64,000 nucleotides of DNA from the NCBI RefSeq assembly GCF_021458635.1, contig NZ_JAIRDQ010000005.1, positions 473,805 to 537,804 on the forward strand, read 5' to 3'. Below, piece after piece: positions 8,312-16,813 of the stretch. The stretch is from Bradyrhizobium monzae. GTDB taxonomy: Bacteria; Pseudomonadota; Alphaproteobacteria; Rhizobiales; Xanthobacteraceae. Positions within the stretch are counted from its first letter, which is position 1. Every line of letters begins with the position of its first letter. The notes below the pieces were generated by a model. It was not told the origin of the DNA. It did not search any database and worked only from the letters and a program-made list of their open reading frames with translations. Both the position numbers and the translations under genes were made by a program.

Positions 8312-10309
8312 ATGCTCGATACCGTCAAAGCCAAATCGCAGGCACAGACCGCGACACCGCATCCGCTCGATCCGCTGACGGCGGAAGAGATCACCGCTGC
8401 CTGCACGCTGGTTCGTACGGCCTCAGCCTCGCCGGAGATTTGTCGCTTCCCAACGGTGCGGCTGGAAGAGCCGACCAAGCAGGAGCTGGCCGCGGGTGGC
8501 GTGCCGCGTCGTGCATTCGCGCTGACGCTCGATGTCGCGACAGGAGAGGCGATCGAGCACATCGTCGATCTCGCCCGCAACGAGATCGTCGCTCGAAAAG
8601 TCATTCCAAACCGGGAGGCGCCCTATGGGCAGCCGTCGGTGATGCTGGAGGAAATCATCAAGTGCGAGGCCATGGTCAAGGCCGATCCCGGCTGGCGAAA
8701 TGCGATGTACAGGCGTGGCCTCACCGACAAGGACATCGAGCTGGTCCAGGTCGATCCTTTCTCCTCGGGCTTCTTCGATTTCGAGTACGAGCGCGGCGCG
8801 CGCATCGTCCGCGCTGTCAGCTTCTTTCGTGAGCATCTCCAGGACAACGGCTATGCTCATCCGATCGAGGGCGTGGTCGCGGTCGTCGACCTGATAAGCG
8901 GCAAAGTGCTCGACCTCACCGATGGGGACCCGATCGTGCCGATCCCGCGCAAGAAGCGGAATTATGGCGCGCATGAAGTCACCAATACGCGGACCGACAT
9001 CAAGCCGCTGCATATCGAGCAGCCCGAGGGCGCGAGCTTCAAGGTCGATGGCTGGAAGGTCGACTGGCAGAAATGGAGTTTTCGCGTTGGCTTCACGCCG
9101 CGTGAGGGGCTGGTGCTGCATCAGATCGCCTATCAGGACGGCGAGCGGAAGCGCTCGCTGATCCATCGCGCCAGCGTCACCGAGATGGTGGTGCCTTACG
9201 CCGATCCGACCGCGAACCATTTCTGGAAGTCGGCGTTCGATGCCGGCGAATACGGGCTCGGCATGCTCGCCAATGCGCTCGAGCTCGGCTGCGACTGCCT
9301 TGGCAACATCCATTATTTCGACGTGCCGGCCGCCGACAACAATGGAAAACCCTTCGTCATGCAGAACGCCATCTGCATGCATGAAGAAGACTACGGAATT
9401 GCCTGGAAACACTACGAATTCCGCAACGGCCTGTTCGAGGTGCGGCGCTCGCGGCGGCTCGTGATCTCGTTCTTCGCCACCGTCGGCAATTACGATTACG
9501 GCTTCTACTGGTACCTCTACCAGGACGGCACGATCCAGCTCGAGACCAAGCTCACCGGCATCATCCAGACCGCCGCCATGCAATCCGGCGAGAAGTACAA
9601 ATGGGGTGGCATGGTCGACGACAATCTCGGCGGCCCCACGCACCAGCATTTCTTCAACGTGCGCCTGCACATGGATCTCGACGGCGGCGGCAACACCGTC
9701 AGCGAGCACGATTTCGTGCCGCGACCCTGGGGCCACGACAATCCGCACGGCAACGCCTTCGACACAACCACGCGGGTTCTCTCACGCGAGCGCGACGCCG
9801 CTGCCATTGCCAATGGCGAGACCGGCCGGTTCTGGAAGATCAGCAACCCCAACGAGACCAATTCGGTCGGCAATGCGCCCGCCTACAAGCTGGTCGTCAA
9901 CCCGAGCCCGCTGATGCTGGCACAGGAGGGCAGCTATGTGCGCAAGCGCGGCGGCTTTGCGACCAGGCACGTCTGGGTGACGGCCTTCGACAAGGAAGAG
10001 AAATACGCCAGCGGCGACTATCCCAACAACCATGCCGGCGGCGACGGCTTGCCGCGCTACGCCGCGCAGAACCGCAACATCGAGAACACGGATATCGTAG
10101 TGTGGCACTCCTTCGGCCACACCCACATCTGCAAGCCCGAGGATTTTCCGATCATGCCGGTCGAATATGCCGGCTTCACGCTGAAGCCGACCGGCTTCTT
10201 CGCGGCCAATGCCGCCGGCGACATCCCGCCGGAGCGCAACAGCCGCAGCGTGCTGGCCGGCGAGCCAAACAGCGCCGGCGGCGGAGGGGCGTGCTGCCAC
10301 AAGAGCTAG
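8312..10309 (+). CDS. Copper-containing primary amine oxidase
   Basis: Oxidatively deaminates primary amines to aldehyde, ammonia and H2O2 using copper and a self-made topaquinone (TPQ). Length 665 residues matches bacterial and fungal relatives. The TPQ consensus N-Y-D-Y is at 393-396, so Tyr394 is the cofactor precursor. Copper ligands are visible as HQHFF (about residues 445-447) and the late His in FGHTHICKPEDFPIMPVEY. The likely catalytic base is the Asp of FDAGEYGLG. There is no signal peptide, so it appears cytoplasmic. The C-terminus ends in a Gly-rich GGGGACCHKS tail. It is the second gene after the serine hydrolase and is divergent from the AraC regulator. Confidence 0.96.
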   Translation: MLDTVKAKSQAQTATPHPLDPLTAEEITAACTLVRTASASPEICRFPTVRLEEPTKQELAAGGVPRRAFALTLDVATGEAIEHIVDLARNEIVARKVIPNREAPYGQPSVMLEEIIKCEAMVKADPGWRNAMYRRGLTDKDIELVQVDPFSSGFFDFEYERGARIVRAVSFFREHLQDNGYAHPIEGVVAVVDLISGKVLDLTDGDPIVPIPRKKRNYGAHEVTNTRTDIKPLHIEQPEGASFKVDGWKVDWQKWSFRVGFTPREGLVLHQIAYQDGERKRSLIHRASVTEMVVPYADPTANHFWKSAFDAGEYGLGMLANALELGCDCLGNIHYFDVPAADNNGKPFVMQNAICMHEEDYGIAWKHYEFRNGLFEVRRSRRLVISFFATVGNYDYGFYWYLYQDGTIQLETKLTGIIQTAAMQSGEKYKWGGMVDDNLGGPTHQHFFNVRLHMDLDGGGNTVSEHDFVPRPWGHDNPHGNAFDTTTRVLSRERDAAAIANGETGRFWKISNPNETNSVGNAPAYKLVVNPSPLMLAQEGSYVRKRGGFATRHVWVTAFDKEEKYASGDYPNNHAGGDGLPRYAAQNRNIENTDIVVWHSFGHTHICKPEDFPIMPVEYAGFTLKPTGFFAANAAGDIPPERNSRSVLAGEPNSAGGGGACCHKS

Positions 10310-10388
10310 GACCTCCGACCGCTCGGTAGGGGCTTGCTCAAGTACAAGCAGGAGCGCAACATCCACGACGATCGTGGAGAGGCGTCCG

Positions 10389-11710
10389 ATGAGCGATTTC
10401 GAATTGCCTGTGACCCGCTACGCGCTAAGTGGCGAGCTGAACATCGCATATCAAAAGATCGGTGAAGGACCTATCGATCTCATTATCGTCCCCGGCATGG
10501 TGTCACACGTCGAGTTCATGCATGAAGGCCCGGGATACACGGCCTCGTTGCGGCGTCTGTCTCATTTTGCCCGAGTCGTCACCTTTGACAAGCGAGGCCA
10601 GGGCCTGTCCGACAGAATGGGGGACGCTCCTTCGCTTGAGCAGCGGATGGACGACGTCCGAGCCATCATGGATGAAATCGGCTCGCCGCGTGCGGCCCTG
10701 ATGGGTATCTCCGAGGGTTCGGCAATGAGCATCCTATTTGCCGCAACATACCCCGATCGTGTCTCTCATCTCATCTTGTACGCCGGCTTTGCGAGTTCAC
10801 CTGCCCAAAAGATCGCGAATTACGCAGCGCTCGTGTCTGAACGCGCAACGCTTGGGGGACCGGGACGTTGATCAAGATGATCAATCCTAGCCAGGCACAT
10901 AATCCGGAGGCGGTGAAGCATTTTGCCAAGTTTGAAAGGTTGTCGGCGAGCCCGGGGGCGTTCAAGTCTTTTTCGTTGCTGAATGCCGCTATCGATGTCG
11001 AACCCGTATTGCCGGCGGTGCGGGTACCGACGTTGGTCCTTCATCGTGCGACAGACACCTTGATACCAGTTCAGGCTGGCCGCCATCTCGCAAGGCAGAT
11101 CCCCGACGCCAAATATATCGAGTACCCGGACGGCGATCACTTACTGGGATATGGTGATGTCGACACTCTGCTGGGAGACATCGAAGAGTTCATCACGGGC
11201 AGCCGCGAAATCTTGTCGCGTGAAAATGAGCGCGTTCTGGCGACGGTGCTTTTTACTGATATCGTCGACTCCACGCGCAACGCCGCAAATATGGGCGACC
11301 TGAAATGGAGACAGGTCCTGGATCGGCATGATCAGCTGGCGAAAGAAATCGTCCAGCAGCATCGCGGTATGTTCATAAAATGCACCGGTGATGGCATCCT
11401 GGCGACATTCGACGGTCCCGGTCGCGCGGTTCGTTGCGCGCTAGCTTTCAGCGCCTCTTCGAAGCAACTTGGATTGGCAGTCCGGGCGGGTCTTCACACA
11501 GGTGAGATCGAGATCAGAGGCCACGACATCGGCGGGATTGCCGTGCACGCGGCAGCGCGAGTCATGGGGCATTCAAACGCTGACGAGGTTCTCGTCTCAA
11601 GGGTGGTCACCGATCTGGTGGCCGGCGCGGGCTTGAGCTTCGCGGATCGCGGCTCGCACGAATTCAAGGGCCTTCCGGGCCGATGGGACATCTTCGCCGC
11701 CAGCCTATGA
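10389..11710 (+). pseudogene. Alpha/beta hydrolase-adenylate cyclase fusion, broken by one frameshift
   Basis: ATG 10389 has GGAGAGG upstream. The first frame encodes an alpha/beta-hydrolase domain (PGMVSHVEF, FDKRGQGLSDR, nucleophile motif GISEGS) and stops at 10871. The second frame (10868-11710) resumes the same protein: the lid and His region (VPTLVLHRATDTLIPV...DGDHLL), then a class III adenylate/guanylate cyclase domain (VLATVLFTDIVDSTRNA, KCTGDGILATFDGPGRAVRCA, VRAGLHTGEIE). Restoring one base near 10850-10853 (ATGCT-TGGGGGACC region) would give ...ERATLWGTGTLIKM..., in line with how such fusions read. The intact product would be about 440 residues. It may be a decayed gene or an indel error. 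Confidence 0.85.
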
Positions 11711-11779
11711 TGCCGACCGCAGGAGCCCTTGTCCATGGATCTGGGCGCGTCGGCAGCAGAGTTGACCCGCTGATCGCCG

Positions 11780-12172
11780 CTAGGCAGCTGGCGGATAGTA
11801 GAGAAACTCGATCATCAGGCAGCCATCGCGGCTAAAAAACGGTCCATGCTCGATATGGGCGGGCCTCACGGCATAGGTCCCGGCCGCCAGGACTCGTGTT
11901 TCCTGTGACGCGGTGCCGATCGACAACGTACCCGAAACCAGAAAGACCTCCTCGCACCAATCATGCGAGACCGGCTGGCCCACACAGGCGCCGGCAGCCC
12001 AGCGCGACAGCCGCGTGACCGCGCCGGTCCGGCTGGGGTGATCGAAGCGGCCGGACAGGACCTTCTCCTCGACCCCGACATAGCTGGGGACGGCGCGCCA
12101 TCCCTCATCGGCCAGGGCGTTGAAAAACTCCCGGTGGTCCTTCATGAACCGACCGAAGGCGGGCTCCGCCAT
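11780..12172 (-). CDS. Cupin-domain protein
   Basis: 130 residues forming a single cupin barrel. The metal-binding signature is recognisable: VSHDWCEEVFLVSGTLSIG (motif 1) and GTYAVRPAHIEHGPFFSRDG (motif 2), with candidate ligands His, Glu and His. Small cupins of this kind include ChrR-like sensors and dioxygenase relatives; nothing here fixes the role. It converges with the broken cyclase gene (69-base gap) and lies about 100 bases downstream of the PilZ-XRE gene on the same strand. Confidence 0.75.
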   Translation of the reverse strand: MAEPAFGRFMKDHREFFNALADEGWRAVPSYVGVEEKVLSGRFDHPSRTGAVTRLSRWAAGACVGQPVSHDWCEEVFLVSGTLSIGTASQETRVLAAGTYAVRPAHIEHGPFFSRDGCLMIEFLYYPPAA

Positions 12173-12278
12173 GCGATCATCTCCCGCGCCGACATTGACA
12201 CGGGTGCGAGCTTACAGCAGGCGACGGGCGTTTCCCACATGGACCAGCAGAGCAGGCAGTCCCGCAAGGGTAGTGCGT

Positions 12279-12818
12279 TCACTCCGTCATCAGCTCGGCG
12301 TCGCTGGACGCCGGGCCGGCAACGAGACTGTCGAGATCGACCAGAAACAGATCCGCCATGTGGATGAGCTGGTGGAGAGGAATGCTGATCTCACCGTTCT
12401 CGGCGCGTGAGACAAACTCGGGCGAGACACCGACGAGGTTGGCAATCTGGGCCTCGGTATAGCCACGCGCCTCGCGCGCGCCCTTGACCTGGGCGCCAAT
12501 ATGCCGCCGGTGCAGGGCCTGTTCTTCCTCGGTCATCATGAGGGCCTGCTCATCCGCGCTCGCGACGCCATCGGCGAACGCAATGCCGAGCAGCCGGCGC
12601 TTCTGCCAGGCCACGCGGCAGGTCTTTCGCAAGCCGTCGGCAAAGACCAGCGTGGCCTCTTTCGGAAACGACAGCGACCAGTCGAGCTTCAGCCGCGCGC
12701 CGGTGCCGGAGACATCAACGATGGTGCAGGGAATGCTCACCGTGCCCCTGGCGCCGTCGAATTCGATGATCCCGGTCCTGGCCGTCGATTGCCTGGTCGC
12801 AGCGCGTAATTCGCTCAT
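12279..12818 (-). CDS. PilZ-like domain fused to an XRE-family helix-turn-helix
   Basis: Start at ATG 12818 (MSELRAATRQSTARTG), with GGGGGCGAC upstream, gives 179 residues; a longer open frame continues to 13067 without support. Residues about 8-90 look like a PilZ domain: an Arg-rich RQSTAR segment, then IVDVSGTGARLKL, which matches the DxSxxG part of the cyclic-di-GMP site. Residues about 105-165 are a Cro/CI-type HTH (GAQVKGAREARGYTEAQIA, VSPEFVSRAENGEISIPLHQ). This suggests a regulator that could couple cyclic-di-GMP to DNA binding, although the RxxxR part is atypical (RxxxxR), so ligand binding is uncertain. Confidence 0.75.
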   Translation of the reverse strand: MSELRAATRQSTARTGIIEFDGARGTVSIPCTIVDVSGTGARLKLDWSLSFPKEATLVFADGLRKTCRVAWQKRRLLGIAFADGVASADEQALMMTEEEQALHRRHIGAQVKGAREARGYTEAQIANLVGVSPEFVSRAENGEISIPLHQLIHMADLFLVDLDSLVAGPASSDAELMTE

Positions 12819-13018
12819 GGACGTCGCCCCCGGATGCCCAGCACCTGCTGAAAATCTGCAGCCGATTTTACCTCCCGGGTTCCCCGCGCTCAATCGAACC
12901 CGCAAGCCATGGTGAAGGATTCGTTCTCGGCGGAGCAGGGCGGGCCGCCGGGCATGAACCTTCCAGCCCGGCAACGCCACCAAGACGGGAGATCGCCCTT
13001 CGCCATCCGGACATCGCA

Positions 13019-13834
13019 ATGAGATCGCTCGCCTTGCTCTGCCTGCTCGCCTTCGCCACCCCCGCACACGCGGCGTCCTCCGAGCAGCATTATCTCGATC
13101 TGCGCGACCGCTACATCGCCAAATTCTCGAAGGCCAAGGAGAGCGACGAGACCTTCAAGCAGCACGATGCCGCGCTCAACGAGCTGACCGGGGTGCTGCG
13201 CGGCCTGGTCGGTCCCGTCACGATCAAGGGGCTGCCGGCCGACGGCAAGTCGAACGCCGACACGCTGTTCAAAGGCGACAGCGGCTTTGGACATCTCGAC
13301 GGACTCGGCTTCGCCACGGAGGGCGACAAGCAGCAGGCCGTGGTGACCACGACATCGCTGCTCAAGCACTGGCTGCGCGAGCACGGCAAGGACGGCATGC
13401 CGCAGGAGATCGACGCGGCGTTCAGGTCGGACCGCTTCTACTATCAGGCGATCCAGGACTCAGCCTTCGCCAAATATGCGAAGCTGCCGATCACAAAACC
13501 CGCATCTGCAAGCGTCGCGGTGGCCGTGCTCGGCGTTCGCGGCAATGGCGATTTGAAGGGCCCGCCGCACGAGATCGACGTGATCGCGATCCAGGGCGAC
13601 AAGGTGTTCTTCCTCGCCGCAAGCGACGCCGTGAAGACGGCCGAGATCCCGGCTTGCGAAAACATCTGGAAGCAGATGATGGCCAAGAAGGTCCCGCAGG
13701 ATTCCATGGCGAAGGAAGATCAGGCGATGGACGCCTACACCAAATGCTTCGCCAGGGAGGCGCCGAGCCAGAGCTGGTTCGCGGGAGCGATCAAGAAGGC
13801 GCAGAGCCAGCTGGAGCAGCTGCCGCTGCGCTAA
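13019..13834 (+). CDS. Secreted protein of unknown function
   Basis: 271 residues with a clear Sec signal peptide (MRSLALLCLLAFATPAHA, cleavage probably after AHA), so the mature protein is periplasmic or secreted. The mature part is soluble and Lys/Asp-rich with no motif I recognise. Two cysteines (in AEIPACENIW and YTKCFAREA) could form a disulfide. It overlaps the oppositely oriented SMP-30 gene by four bases at the 3' end. No function is assigned. Confidence 0.8.
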   Translation: MRSLALLCLLAFATPAHAASSEQHYLDLRDRYIAKFSKAKESDETFKQHDAALNELTGVLRGLVGPVTIKGLPADGKSNADTLFKGDSGFGHLDGLGFATEGDKQQAVVTTTSLLKHWLREHGKDGMPQEIDAAFRSDRFYYQAIQDSAFAKYAKLPITKPASASVAVAVLGVRGNGDLKGPPHEIDVIAIQGDKVFFLAASDAVKTAEIPACENIWKQMMAKKVPQDSMAKEDQAMDAYTKCFAREAPSQSWFAGAIKKAQSQLEQLPLR

Positions 13835-14706
13835 CCGACCAGGAAACGGTGTTCGGGCAGGCCCTGTGCGACGCCGTGAATGGCGAGGAGATGGCCGGCC
13901 ATGGGCTCGCGACCGAGCTGCTGCTGATCGAGGAATTTCCGAGCCGTCGTCACGTACAGCGTCTTGAGATCGCTGCCTCCGAAACACAGGCACGTCGGAT
14001 TGGTCACAGGGACAGGAATGACCGTGTCGATCGTTCCGTCCGGCCGGTAGCGCACCACCCGGCCGCCCGAGAAGAACGCCGTCCACAGCCCGCCGGCAAC
14101 ATCGACGCAGGCGCCGTCGGGCCGCTGCTGCGAGGCGCTGTAATCAGCAAACAGGCGTCTGTTTCGGATCACGCCGTCATCGAGATCGAAGTCGAACGCC
14201 CATGTGCGGTATCGCCGCGTGTCCGTGAAATAGAGCGTGCGATTGTCGGGCGAGAAGGCGATCCCGTTGGTCACGATGACGTCGTCGAAGATGCGCGCCA
14301 CCTGTCCGTCTCCGGTCACGCGATAGAGCGCGCCGTTCGGGCGATGCAGCTGGTTGTCCATGGTGCCGATCCACAGGCGGCCACGGGCGTCGACGCGGCC
14401 GTCGTTGAGGCGGTTGTCGAGGCCGTGTTCGACTGCGATGACGGTCTGGCGATGGTGGAGGGTCAAATCCTTCGCGAGCAGGTGGGAGCCGTCGGCCGTC
14501 AGGGCCTGGCTGCCGAGGAATTGGCAATCGTAGGAGGTGACGTGATGGACGCCCGTCGCCGGGTCGAAGGATTGATGCAGCCTTCCGTCGATATCGACCC
14601 ACCACAGCTTGCAGGAACGGTCGCACCACAACGGGGTCTCGCCGAGAATATCCGCGCTGGCGACGGCGGTCTCGACCCTGTACGCGGGGAGAGAGTTCAC
14701 GGTCAT
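13831..14706 (-). CDS. SMP-30/gluconolactonase-family lactonase
   Basis: 291-residue six-bladed beta-propeller of the SMP-30/LRE family, which hydrolyses sugar lactones with a divalent metal. Seen: LGETPLWCDRSCKLWWVDI at the N-terminus (the Glu is a usual metal ligand), LNDGRVDARGRLWIGTMD (Asn/Asp ligands), VTNGIAFSPDNRTLYFTDT and NPTCLCFGG. No signal peptide. ATG 14706 overlaps the stop of the M24 gene by four bases (ATGA), so it is the third gene of the leftward GntR-M24-SMP-30 operon. The substrate is probably an aldono- or uronolactone; the specific sugar is unknown. Confidence 0.9.
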   Translation of the reverse strand: MTVNSLPAYRVETAVASADILGETPLWCDRSCKLWWVDIDGRLHQSFDPATGVHHVTSYDCQFLGSQALTADGSHLLAKDLTLHHRQTVIAVEHGLDNRLNDGRVDARGRLWIGTMDNQLHRPNGALYRVTGDGQVARIFDDVIVTNGIAFSPDNRTLYFTDTRRYRTWAFDFDLDDGVIRNRRLFADYSASQQRPDGACVDVAGGLWTAFFSGGRVVRYRPDGTIDTVIPVPVTNPTCLCFGGSDLKTLYVTTARKFLDQQQLGREPMAGHLLAIHGVAQGLPEHRFLVG

Positions 14707-15875
14707 GCCGGAATCCGGTTCCAGCCGCGCGCGTCGTCACCAAAGGCCTGATAGCCGTCCGGAGTCACGGCGATGGTGTCTTCGAGCTTGATGAAGCCTC
14801 GTCGCGGATGCGGCAGCGTCGTCTCAATCGAGATGACCATGCCGGCCTCCAGCGGCGCGTTGGCGTCGTCGGCCGGATAGGGAATCGGGCCGCTCGCGGT
14901 CAGACGCGGTGCTTCGTGGCTGACGATGCCCATGCCGTGGGCGACGAAATGCATCTGCTTGCCGTGAGGGGACCGCGCCAGCGCTTCCGTGGCGGCGACA
15001 TAGATCTCGCTGCCGGTGAGCCCCGCGCGGATCGGCGCACGCGCCGCCTGTTGAATCAGGTCAATCTCGTCGAGCAGATCGACAAGCTCGCCGTCCGGCT
15101 CCCCGTGCACGGCCATCCGGCAGAGATCGCCGATATAGCCCCTGTAGTTTCCGCCTGAGTCCAGCGAGACGATATCGCCGGGCGCGAGGCGCTGGTCGGA
15201 CGGCGCGCGGTTGAGGCTCGTTCCCATCGTCACCAGCGCGTATTCAAAGATCATGTCGCGCGACCGCTCCGCGTGGCGCAGATGATCGATGATCTCGCGC
15301 TTGCTCTGTCCGGCGCGGGTACGGCTGGCCGCGTCCATCATGGATGCGACCACGCGCTCGGACGCCTCGCGGAGAATCTCCAGCTCAGCCGGTGTCTTGA
15401 TCGACCGCAGTTTCTCCAGCGGCCGCATCGCCTCAACGAGCCGGCAATCGGATCGCTCCCGGCGCAGCACATCCGCCGCATCGGCCGGCAGGAAAGAAAG
15501 CTCCGCGCCGATGCGAAGCGCAGGCATGGCGATGGCCTTGATATGCTTGAGCGCGAGCGTCATCGCCTCGACAGAGGTCGACGATCCGAACACGGCGGGC
15601 GGCATCCAATAGCCGGCGCTGGTCCGATTCTGGACGCTGTCCCGCTCGTTGCGGTTGGCGATATAGGCCGACTTGTCCAGTGCGCCCGTCACATAGACGA
15701 AGATCGGGAGATACCGGCTGATGCCGATCGCTTCCATGTATTCGAACTGGAAATGATAGTAGCCGCCGAGAAGGTACTGGATGTTGTGCTTCGACGTCAC
15801 GATCAGGACGTCGATGCCAAAATCATCGAGCAAGCCGTCGAGCCTGGCCGTGGAGAATGGAATGTTGGCGTGCAT
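14703..15875 (-). CDS. M24-family metallopeptidase (Xaa-Pro aminopeptidase/creatinase-like)
   Basis: 390 residues from ATG 15875 (MHANIPFSTARLDGLLDDF); the longer frame to 16025 runs back into the GntR gene. An N-terminal creatinase-like domain is followed by the pita-bread catalytic domain. All five metal ligands are visible: Asp in VSLDSGGNYRG, Asp in YIGDLCRMAV, His in HGMGIVSHEAP, Glu in VISIETTLP and Glu in IKLEDTIAV. This is a dinuclear-metal peptidase or a creatinase-type C-N hydrolase; the catabolic setting favours small-molecule hydrolysis. It lies 50 bases after the GntR gene in the same transcript. Confidence 0.9.
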   Translation of the reverse strand: MHANIPFSTARLDGLLDDFGIDVLIVTSKHNIQYLLGGYYHFQFEYMEAIGISRYLPIFVYVTGALDKSAYIANRNERDSVQNRTSAGYWMPPAVFGSSTSVEAMTLALKHIKAIAMPALRIGAELSFLPADAADVLRRERSDCRLVEAMRPLEKLRSIKTPAELEILREASERVVASMMDAASRTRAGQSKREIIDHLRHAERSRDMIFEYALVTMGTSLNRAPSDQRLAPGDIVSLDSGGNYRGYIGDLCRMAVHGEPDGELVDLLDEIDLIQQAARAPIRAGLTGSEIYVAATEALARSPHGKQMHFVAHGMGIVSHEAPRLTASGPIPYPADDANAPLEAGMVISIETTLPHPRRGFIKLEDTIAVTPDGYQAFGDDARGWNRIPA

Positions 15876-15925
15876 TGATCGTTCTTCTACGTCGACGATT
15901 TGATCTTGCGGGGCAGGCGAGGCGA

Positions 15926-16585
15926 TCAGGCGTCCTTCCAGGAGGACAACGCATGCGCGACGCAGCCGCTGATGTGCTCGCTGAGGACCGTTCTCGCGCC
16001 CTTGATGTCTCGTTTCAGAGCGCATTCCAGCAGCGCCTTGTGCTGGTTGATCGTCTCCGTGCCGCGATAGCGCAGCGCGTAGCGGAAATATTTGTCGAAC
16101 ACGACGGCGTGCGTGTGCATCAACTCGCGTGAGCCGCAGCTCGAAATCAGGGCCTGGTGGAATTCACCGTCGTAGCGCTTGCGCAGCTCGGGATCGTCGC
16201 CCGCCTTGAGGACGGTGCGTTCAGTCGCCGCCAGCTTGTGATGCGCCGAGACCACGCGGCCTTCCCACTCGACATCACCGGCGCGGAACGACTCGGCCAT
16301 CGCATGATGCTCGAGCAGGATACGGAGATCAGCGAGCTCGCGCAGGTTCTGGATCGAGATCGGCGCCACCTCGAAGCCGCGCTGGCCTTCGGCCACCACG
16401 AAACCTTCTGACGTCAGTCGATTGAGGATCTCACGCAGCGTCGAGATGCTGACGCCGTAGTCTTCCTTCATGGCATCGAGCTTAAGACGCCCCGAAGGCG
16501 TCAGCACGCCGAAAATGATGTCGGAGCGGATGCGCTGATAGCCGCTGTCGCCCGCCGACAAGGGCCGTTCCTCGAGTGCCGTCAT
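15926..16585 (-). CDS. GntR-family (FadR/FCD subclass) regulator
   Basis: 219 residues. The N-terminal winged HTH reads RIRSDIIFGVLTPSGRLK then YGVSISTLREILNRLTSEGFV. The C-terminal all-helical FCD ligand domain has the Asp/His pattern expected for a metal site (ADLRILLEHHAM, DGEFHQALISSCGS, NQHKALL). FCD regulators usually repress catabolic operons and release on binding a carboxylate. It begins the leftward GntR-M24-SMP-30 operon and is divergent from the TRAP operon (229 bases between starts), so it very likely controls both. Confidence 0.92.
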   Translation of the reverse strand: MTALEERPLSAGDSGYQRIRSDIIFGVLTPSGRLKLDAMKEDYGVSISTLREILNRLTSEGFVVAEGQRGFEVAPISIQNLRELADLRILLEHHAMAESFRAGDVEWEGRVVSAHHKLAATERTVLKAGDDPELRKRYDGEFHQALISSCGSRELMHTHAVVFDKYFRYALRYRGTETINQHKALLECALKRDIKGARTVLSEHISGCVAHALSSWKDA

Positions 16586-16708
16586 GCCTTCTGATCCCGC
16601 TTGTCCGGATCGCCGGCTGCCCTTCGGGCAGGCGAACCATCAATGTTGCCAGCACTATAGCAGAATCCAAACATCAGACGTCCAACAAAATCTCATATGA
16701 AATTGATA

Positions 16709-16722
16709 ATGTCGTTTGACAT
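16709..16722. promoter_or_regulatory. Candidate GntR operator overlapping a -35-like TTGACA
   Basis: ATGTC-GTTT-GACAT is a 5-bp perfect inverted repeat in the AT-rich divergent region between the GntR gene and the TRAP binding-protein gene. Its right arm forms TTGACA (16716-16721), a consensus -35 for rightward transcription, although no good -10 follows at 16-18 bases. A repressor bound here would cover that element. Seen: the palindrome. Inferred: that GntR binds it. Confidence 0.45.
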
Positions 16723-16813
16723 GAAAATATATGTATGATGTGTAAATAAACTGAGGGCACGGAAAACAAGCGCATAAGCCGCCGTTCCTGCCCCAGGGAA
16801 CAGGGAGGAAACG

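Noticed and set aside
8423..9748. 441-codon minus-strand frame over the amine oxidase gene
   Set aside because: Antisense shadow produced by GC-rich codon bias; plus-strand protein is unambiguous.
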